A stretch of 64,000 nt of DNA from Diadema setosum. Its lineage: Eukaryota > Echinodermata > Echinoidea > Diadematoida > Diadematidae. Below are positions 59,301-64,000 of this stretch, one piece after another; the first letter of the stretch is position 1, and each line of letters starts with the position of its first letter. The notes beneath the pieces were generated by a model. That model worked only from the letters and a program-made list of their open reading frames with translations. It had not been told where the DNA came from and did not search any database. The DNA lies in NCBI RefSeq assembly GCF_964275005.1, contig NC_092697.1, positions 12,569,327-12,633,326 on the forward strand, read 5' to 3'. The translations under genes and the position numbers were made by a program.

Positions 59301-60045
59301 ATTAACCTGTTTCTACAAATACCATGTCCATGGGACCCTCGCGTATTGACCATCACAAATACATAAAAACCCAAAGACCCACACAATAAAAAGAGGACAC
59401 GACAGGCAATTCCAGTTGAATCATACAAGAACTGATGTTTACGCAAATTCATTTTTTCCCAAGAACTGTAAGGGAATGGAACGACCTCCCTTCTATTACT
59501 GTAGTCTCTGCAAACACAATACAATTGATGCTTTTATGCGCAAACTATCCAACCAACTAACCACACAAATTCAGCTAACCGAAAGTAACGACCACGCACT
59601 GTATAAAGCCACACCTCCACTCCAGTTAAAATTCCCTAGTGGAATGTTCCGGAGGCTACCTATCCAAGATCCAAGATCCAAGATCCAATTGATCTTCGCT
59701 TCGGACGTCCGACAGTCGGACAAACTCCTGATGAGCCCCGTATACGCGTCGCGTAGAGTCTATTACAGCGCGGCGTAGGCTACGGTAAGGGTAGTAAATA
59801 AGACTGACCGCATTACATAAATATGAACATATGGGACTGAGGCTCTCCCAATTGCAAGCATCAAGTAATCGTACATTTATAAATTATCTGCCAATTCAAT
59901 TTACAAATCAAACGTGATAAGTCTTATATGTACCTTTATCCATAAGAAAAAAAAAGCTATCATAGGAGTGTTACAGAAACGGAAAGCATCTTACCCCAGC
60001 GAAAAAGTTCCGCACTCTTTGAATAATTTTTGACGCTGTCGCCAT
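53267..60045 (-). CDS. NDUFA7: NADH dehydrogenase 1 alpha subcomplex subunit 7 (complete, 4 exons)
   Basis: An accessory subunit (B14.5a) of mitochondrial respiratory complex I. Exons: 59995-60045, 57310-57362, 56759-56908, 53267-53360 (348 nt with stop, 115 aa; the human protein has 113). All junctions are GT-AG and the phases chain correctly (0, 2, 2). The protein starts [17 protein letters not shown], has the family motifs [14 protein letters not shown] and [19 protein letters not shown], and ends [10 protein letters not shown]; from memory human reads [19 protein letters not shown] and ends SSDQPYL. There is no membrane segment, as expected for this peripheral subunit. Introns carry a LINE fragment, a Harbinger-like element, a SINE and other repeats. 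It is head to head with RPS28 and probably shares its promoter. Confidence 0.96.
53517..53702. mobile_element. TA-flanked MITE, 186 bp, copy 2
   Basis: TA at 53515-53516 and 53703-53704. The inverted ends are CAGTGGACTCCCGTTATAAC and GTTATAACGGGAGTGCACTG, better preserved than in copy 1 at 37226-37411. It lies in NDUFA7 intron 3. Confidence 0.85.
53769..53806. repeat. ATA/ATG trinucleotide repeat
   Basis: A run of ATA units with one ATG, directly before the composite repeat. Confidence 0.85.
53836..56455. repeat. Composite repeat with matched ends (2.6 kb) in NDUFA7 intron 3
   Basis: The outer words are inverted: TTAGGTGATCCGA at 53836-53848 and TCGGATCACCTAA at 56443-56455. The right end is a hairpin, GGTGATCCGAG / CTCGGATCACC, with loop AGGATA. 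Just left of the left end is another, AATTTGTCA / TGACAAATT. Inside, a segment of about 375 bp (near 54045-54420) recurs at about 54830-55205, and CAGCTACAACATA..AAAATCTGG recurs near 54500, 54720, 55290 and 55510. A GAA microsatellite is near the right end. No protein is recognised. The class is unclear (Helitron-like or other). Confidence 0.55.
56457..56706 (-). mobile_element. tRNA-derived SINE
   Basis: On the minus strand it begins TGAGGGCGCTTTGGCGTAGT. The A box TGGCGTAGTGG is at 56685-56695 and a B-box-like GAGTTTGATTCC at 56642-56653, spaced as in a tRNA. The body contains AAATGGGTACCTGTC and GAGGCTACCCTGGATAAATA, and the tail is ATTATTGTTGTTGTTTTTGT. It lies just downstream of NDUFA7 exon 3, in the sense orientation. 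Confidence 0.7.
56759..56908 (-). CDS. NDUFA7: NDUFA7 exon 3
   Basis: One hundred and fifty nt, phase 2-2. It reads [49 protein letters not shown]. The acceptor is gtttctccag and the donor gtaaga. It carries the diagnostic [10 protein letters not shown] motif. The tRNA-derived SINE ends about 50 bp past its donor. Confidence 0.95.
57310..57362 (-). CDS. NDUFA7: NDUFA7 exon 2
   Basis: Fifty-three nt: [17 protein letters not shown] plus two bases of an arginine codon. The acceptor is tttgcctacag and the donor gtgagt. It corresponds to human HDLQGKLQLRYQEISK (from memory). Confidence 0.94.
57903..58980. mobile_element. TAA-flanked DNA transposon with subterminal repeat arrays (1078 bp)
   Basis: TAA at 57900-57902 and 58981-58983. 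The inverted ends exceed 50 bp: left TGCACTTGTCAATGTAATGA, right TCATTACATTGACAAGTGCA, with ACTACCCCCGGACATGGGTG and its mirror further in. Both flanks carry many copies of TTTGACGGAC and TGACG(C/A)AC. On the left is a tandem array with a period of about 41 bp (GAACACCACAGTCACTTTTT, three units). The 3-bp TAA duplication suggests PIF/Harbinger, but the TGCA ends are unusual. No transposase is seen. Confidence 0.72.
59040..59780 (+). mobile_element. Decayed non-LTR retrotransposon 3' end (LINE), CR1/Jockey-like
   Basis: The plus strand reads, across frameshifts, [40 protein letters not shown] and [19 protein letters not shown]. These match the well-known ends of LINE reverse transcriptases (VQN.AAR, LEW..L..RR...L..FYK, WN.LP). 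A CCAAGAT repeat (about 59662-59684) follows. Frameshifts show it is dead. It is antisense to NDUFA7. Confidence 0.75.
59995..60045 (-). CDS. NDUFA7: NDUFA7 exon 1
   Basis: Seventeen codons, [17 protein letters not shown], donor gtaaga, phase 0. The ATG is at 60043-60045, directly preceded by an A-run on the transcript. The basic amphipathic start fits the family. Confidence 0.94.
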
Positions 60046-60315
60046 TTTTTTTTTTTTCCGGCAACTTTACATCCTCGTTCACAAAGCTTATTTGTTAAAG
60101 CATTATTCGACTTAGTATGATGCCAAATATATACTAAAATTAAGAATTTTCAGGCACTTTAATTTCTTTATGCGGCAAATTGTTATTCAAATTCAATTTT
60201 AAGGAATCAATTACTGGATTATTTCCAGTTAGGCACAATTAATATTACTCTTTCTTGATCGGCGACGGCCTCTTTTTCGTTCTTTTCAGCGGACACGAGC
60301 TGCCAGAACTACACG
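60046..60315. promoter_or_regulatory. Bidirectional promoter region of NDUFA7 and RPS28
   Basis: Only 270 bp separate the two start codons, which point away from each other. On the RPS28 side is a pyrimidine tract CTCTTTTTCGTTCTTTTC (60270-60287), a candidate 5' TOP motif as found at the start of ribosomal protein mRNAs. I see no TATA box. Shared control is inferred. Confidence 0.6.
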
Positions 60316-60342
60316 ATGGACAAGCCAGTCAAACTTGCAAAG
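60316..60342 (+). CDS. RPS28: 40S ribosomal protein S28, first coding exon (partial gene)
   Basis: Nine codons, MDKPVKLAK, then a possible donor, gtcctt. RPS28 is a small-subunit ribosomal protein of about 65-69 aa; other animals begin MDKP or MD....IKLARV (from memory), and the next residues VTKVLGRTGSQG should lie in exon 2. The ATG has A at -3. A pyrimidine tract typical of ribosomal protein mRNAs precedes it. The divergent NDUFA7 neighbour matches the vertebrate arrangement. Weak points are the short match, the non-consensus donor, and that I could not find exon 2 before 64000. Without splicing the frame runs on to 60479 with no family resemblance. Confidence 0.68.
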
Positions 60343-62340
60343 GTCCTTTTATCCCTTCTTTTCCATACTGATGCAAAAATGAGTAACAATTTCGTAGCTT
60401 TAGATGTCACCATGTTCTCATGTTTTGATATTAATCAAGTCTCGAAAGGCTGGTTCTCAGAAAAGGGTGTAAATTGTGAGTAGGGTTTGGGAAGAGAGTG
60501 CGAGTGCGACGTACGTTTACGTGTGTAATGACAATGTACGCATTAGCCCAAGGCATGCATGGCATGAGAACGGTTTGCATGCATGCGTTTGGCATGAGAC
60601 ACTGCGAGGGAGCGGAGCGACCTCCTGGCTAGCGCCTGGCGGCCTGCTGTGCGGCCATACGTACGTATACGTACTACGTACACAGTCAGTGTATGTAAAA
60701 CGATGTAAAGCACACGTCATAGCCATACATGTACTGTAATTTGCCAAAAGTACAAGCTACGCTCACGTGGTATAGGTAGAAACCAATCGTAATCCAATAG
60801 CTTATCTTTGAGCGCGAACGGAAAACGATTATTATTGGTTAAGCTTTATACCCGCGCGGGAAAATCTCGAAATTTTGGGCTTGGGCATATCGATTTTCGG
60901 AATATCAGAAAATTTAGAGATATATTTATTTTTGTAATAATGTACATTCCATTTTGGGGGTTTAGCGTGAGATTTCGTTTATCAGAGTGAGACAGTCAAA
61001 ATTGGTTGAATTGCGTGAGTCTCACGCTCAATGCGTGAGAGTTGACAGCCCTGTAACTTATTACAGTAACTCCGCCAAGGAGGTTATGTTTGTCGGTGTA
61101 CTATTATCAACTTATGTAGGCCTACAATGTACAAGTAAATTTACTTACAAGTGTAGCTCAGAATTCCCAACAAAAAGTTGTGAATGTATTTCGTGGACAT
61201 CAAACCCCACATGCACATGTCTAACGTTAAAGTTACAGATAAACCCATGTTCAGGTCTATGGCATATAGGCCTAGATCTAGAATAAGCCCTACTCATCTT
61301 TATGCACCCATTCACCTTGTGTAAACAGACATCAAAAAAATATAAAGTGTTTATAGAGTTTCTATATAATTTCCTGATTATTAGAATAGAAAATTGTAAG
61401 TAACGTAGGCACCTAGTTCTAAATCTAAATGTGTCTAACCAAAATGGGTAAATTAACATGCTGAGCTGATAAGCTTCATGAGAAAAAAAAACAAACAATA
61501 ATACAGAGATACCTTGTACGTAGGCCCCTTATCGAACAATTTTTAACATTTAACACTGTAGATTAGTATTTAATTTGTACATTTAAACAAAATTTTAAAG
61601 GCATTCAGTTTTTCAATTCTGTAACCAACTTCAATTATACTTTTGTTCTTGGCTTTATTATGCAATTCTATCTAACTTTGTGTAAATAGATGTGTGTTAT
61701 GCATTTCATGAATATAGGTCTACATAAGAAAATATAAATAAATCCATATGCCAATATTATATCTTTCTTAGTATTTTCCCCAGTGACAAAGTTCAGTGAG
61801 TACCTACACTGTACATACACATTCACACACAATTGCCTAATATTATACTAAAACCCTCTCAACCAATTAACTACACATATCTCACATATGCATTCAATTT
61901 TCTGAATACACACACAAAAACACTCACATTAATATGCACTTTTCACAGCATTTATACCACATAGGACCACACTCGTCTACACAAAAGCAATCTCTCAAAT
62001 CATGGTTAACACATAAACTATCAAATATAGAAACAATTTCATCCAATAGGCATTAATTTTCTAAACCAATACTGCCAACACTGACAAAATTAAATGACTG
62101 ACATAACAAATTCATCCATTATTAAAGATCTATAAAACTTCAGTAATAACCATACTGGTAATTAAAATCACCATAAGACGTGATTTGTTAAATATACTTT
62201 TTGAATTTCAGACAGTGTCCTATCGAGAAAATGATCTGATTCTTATAGTACTGTTGTACTGTAGATGAAATGAATACAATAAAAACATGTTGCTTCCTTT
62301 TGTCAGTTTACAGAACGATGTTAAATCCACATATACAGGC

Positions 62341-62382
<42 letters not shown>

Positions 62383-62409
62383 AATATTGACATGGATTTT
62401 GATTGGAAC

Positions 62410-63081
62410 ATATGTGACCCGCTACAACAAAAGGATCCGAAAGTCGGGGAGGACAGTTTTCTGAAAATGGCATGACATTATTCCCTTACTCTTCTACTTT
62501 TAATTTCATATATAGCACAACCCATAAAAGTACTCGGTTGCGGAGATATTGATGATTTTTTCAGCGCATGTCAAGTGGTTGAGGAAATCAGTTTTGAGAA
62601 AAATGCCTTCAAAGTTTTCCTTCCGACGCTATCATGATCATGGGGAGGCAAGAGAGTTTTCACAGCTTGACAATAGAAGGCATGCTCCTAGCGACCTCCA
62701 CGATGTTCATTCGAGCTTAGCGCCAGCGGTCTACGCACGACCAATCAGTAATCAGGATGCCACGCACTGACCAATAAGATCACTCCCTTTTTGCTAGGGG
62801 CGGAGTCAAGCTGCAGCGCTAAATCCAAATCTTCGGACACGTTTCTGTTACATTGAAAGTCGAAAAATCATGTCCCAGAAAAACGATGATTTCTTGCCTT
62901 TCCTTTAATCATTTAGATTTGAAATTTCGGCAGATGATAGACAAAACATTAGACTACAACATTATGCCGAAAGCAGAAATCCGATTGTTTTGACAAATTT
63001 TGATGATGTGACTTCAAACTCGATTTTCTCAGCAAAGCCGTCAGCGACTTAAGGATCCTTTTGTTGTAGCGGGTCACATAT
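62410..63081. mobile_element. Inverted-repeat MITE with GTGACCCGCTACAAC ends (about 0.67 kb)
   Basis: The inverted ends are ATATGTGACCCGCTACAAC, extended by AAAAGGATCC, and on the right GGATCCTTTTG with TTGTAGCGGGTCACATAT. The ATAT next to each end may be the target duplication or part of the repeat. No coding capacity is seen. Confidence 0.75.
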
Positions 63082-63188
63082 ATACCAACAATCTGGCATA
63101 ACATGATTTAGGTAAACATAATGACAATGAAACTAACACATCAATGCAAAAAAAAGTAATAATAATAATAAAAAGATCACTTGATTAA

Positions 63189-63990
63189 CCCTAAAAAGAC
63201 TGGGGGGGGGGCCTAAAAGGCCCCCCCCCTCGACATTTCGCGCGATTACTCTGCAACACGCAATGCTCTTGCCGCGATGTTCTATGACTTTTTTTTTTCG
63301 AGTTTCCCGCACATTTTGACACCAAATTTGTGATGCCCGGGGGTACGGTTCTGAAGTTACATAACTTTTTGTACATGCACGTGAGGCCGGAAATGGCTCA
63401 AAAATGTGATATTGTGTACAAAGTCAATGCAAATTGAGTTTTTTCACATGGTTCATATAAATATGCTTATTTTTACTCTCAATGGCTAAAATTAATTTGT
63501 TTTAGGAATATTATGCTTCAAAAAGTGTCTGCCACAAATTTTGTTTAAAAAAATAACAAAAACAAAAGGTCGAAATAACAAAAACAAAAGGTCGAAAAAA
63601 CAAAGAAATACATAAGAAATTCATAAAACAATAAAATAAATAAGAAATTAATTTTGATACCGAATTTTTTTTCAAGTACATTTGCTAAGAATGCCACAAA
63701 GAATAATTAGACCAAAAATGAGCACTTTTGGAGCTTTATTTACTGATTTAGATCAAAGAGTCTGATTTCTTGCATAAATTAGCATAATTAATCAAAATAA
63801 AATAAAAGAAGACTATTTTGTAAAATTTAAATATACGATCTTGTAGATTACATCGCACACTACCATTGTGCAAATTTCCGTGGCGATCGCGCGATCCACG
63901 GCCGAGATCTTAAGGGGGGGGGGGGCCCTTTAGGCCCCCCCCCCCCCCCCCAGTCTTTCGAGCTATCAAAATAGCCCAGTCTTTTTAGGG
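63189..63990. mobile_element. piggyBac-like MITE, copy 2 (802 bp)
   Basis: TTAA at 63185-63188 and 63991-63994. The ends are CCCTAAAAAGACTGGG and CCCAGTCTTTTTAGGG, as in copy 1 (3212-3984). The two copies differ at few positions, by G/C-run lengths, and by one extra unit of about 22 bp (AACAAAAACAAAAGGTCGAA) at about 63551-63597. Same orientation as copy 1. Confidence 0.86.
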
Positions 63991-64000
63991 TTAAACCATG

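Larger units (their letters stand above)
57363..59994. other. NDUFA7 intron 1 (2.6 kb)
   Basis: It contains a T-rich run (57570-57605), a Harbinger-like element with internal repeats (57903-58980) and a LINE 3' end (59040-59780). The frames at 57948-58301 and 58322-58759 are inside the transposon and I do not regard them as genes. Confidence 0.55.
60343..64000. other. Probable RPS28 intron 1 or downstream DNA (3.7 kb)
   Basis: It contains self-complementary words at 60655-60680 (ACGTACGTATACGTAC), a TA run (62349-62379), the element at 62410-63081 and the piggyBac-like copy 2. I searched the plus strand for the RPS28 motif GRTGSQGQC and did not see it. Confidence 0.45.

Overview
This is nuclear DNA of an animal: AT-rich, intron-rich, with small GT-AG exons and a dense load of short inverted-repeat transposons. 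The protein families and several repeat families (TTTTCGCG-type miniature elements, elements with AAGGACAAGTTCACC ends, very frequent ACATGTA words) suggest a marine invertebrate deuterostome. An echinoderm such as a sea urchin is my best guess; this is inference, not proof. I see no bacterial or viral gene set, CRISPR array, rRNA or tRNA gene. Nearly all long open frames here are noise. The real genes are made of short exons, which I assembled by homology, reading frame and splice-site phase.

Four genes are supported. (1) AP3D1, the delta subunit of the AP-3 adaptor complex, lies on the minus strand from 34161 to beyond the left edge. Eleven coding-exon positions are visible (about 320 codons, roughly the N-terminal quarter or more of the protein). 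Position 4 is present twice, at 17823-17930 and 15685-15792. Both copies are 108 nt, phase 0-0, with intact splice sites, and encode diverged versions of the same 36 residues. This looks like a pair of mutually exclusive exons and is the most interesting signal in the window. (2) PNKP, polynucleotide kinase 3'-phosphatase, is complete on the minus strand in five exons (40072-46506, 429 aa). It has no N-terminal FHA domain. (3) NDUFA7, a mitochondrial complex I accessory subunit, is complete on the minus strand in four exons (53267-60045, 115 aa). (4) The first coding exon of RPS28, a 40S ribosomal protein, starts on the plus strand at 60316, head to head with NDUFA7 across a gap of about 270 bp. 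I recall the same divergent pair in vertebrates.

The introns and intergenic DNA are full of non-autonomous DNA transposons. Ten elements are bounded by TTAA, including two near-identical piggyBac-like copies of about 0.8 kb near the two ends of the window (3212-3984 and 63189-63990). Others are flanked by TA (Tc1/mariner/pogo-like and TTTTCGCG types) or by TTA/TAA (PIF/Harbinger-like). There are clear nestings: one TTAA element inserted in an older copy of its own family (36257-36816), a TA-flanked element inside a Harbinger-like one (29095-30061 in 28336-30562), and a 185-bp element inside a GC-rich foldback element (27054-27238). Decayed LINE 3' ends lie at about 47270-48060 and 59040-59780. 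A tRNA-derived SINE lies at about 56457-56706, next to NDUFA7 exon 3.

The four genes do not form a pathway: they serve vesicle traffic, DNA repair, respiration and translation. The only likely regulatory link is the shared NDUFA7/RPS28 promoter.
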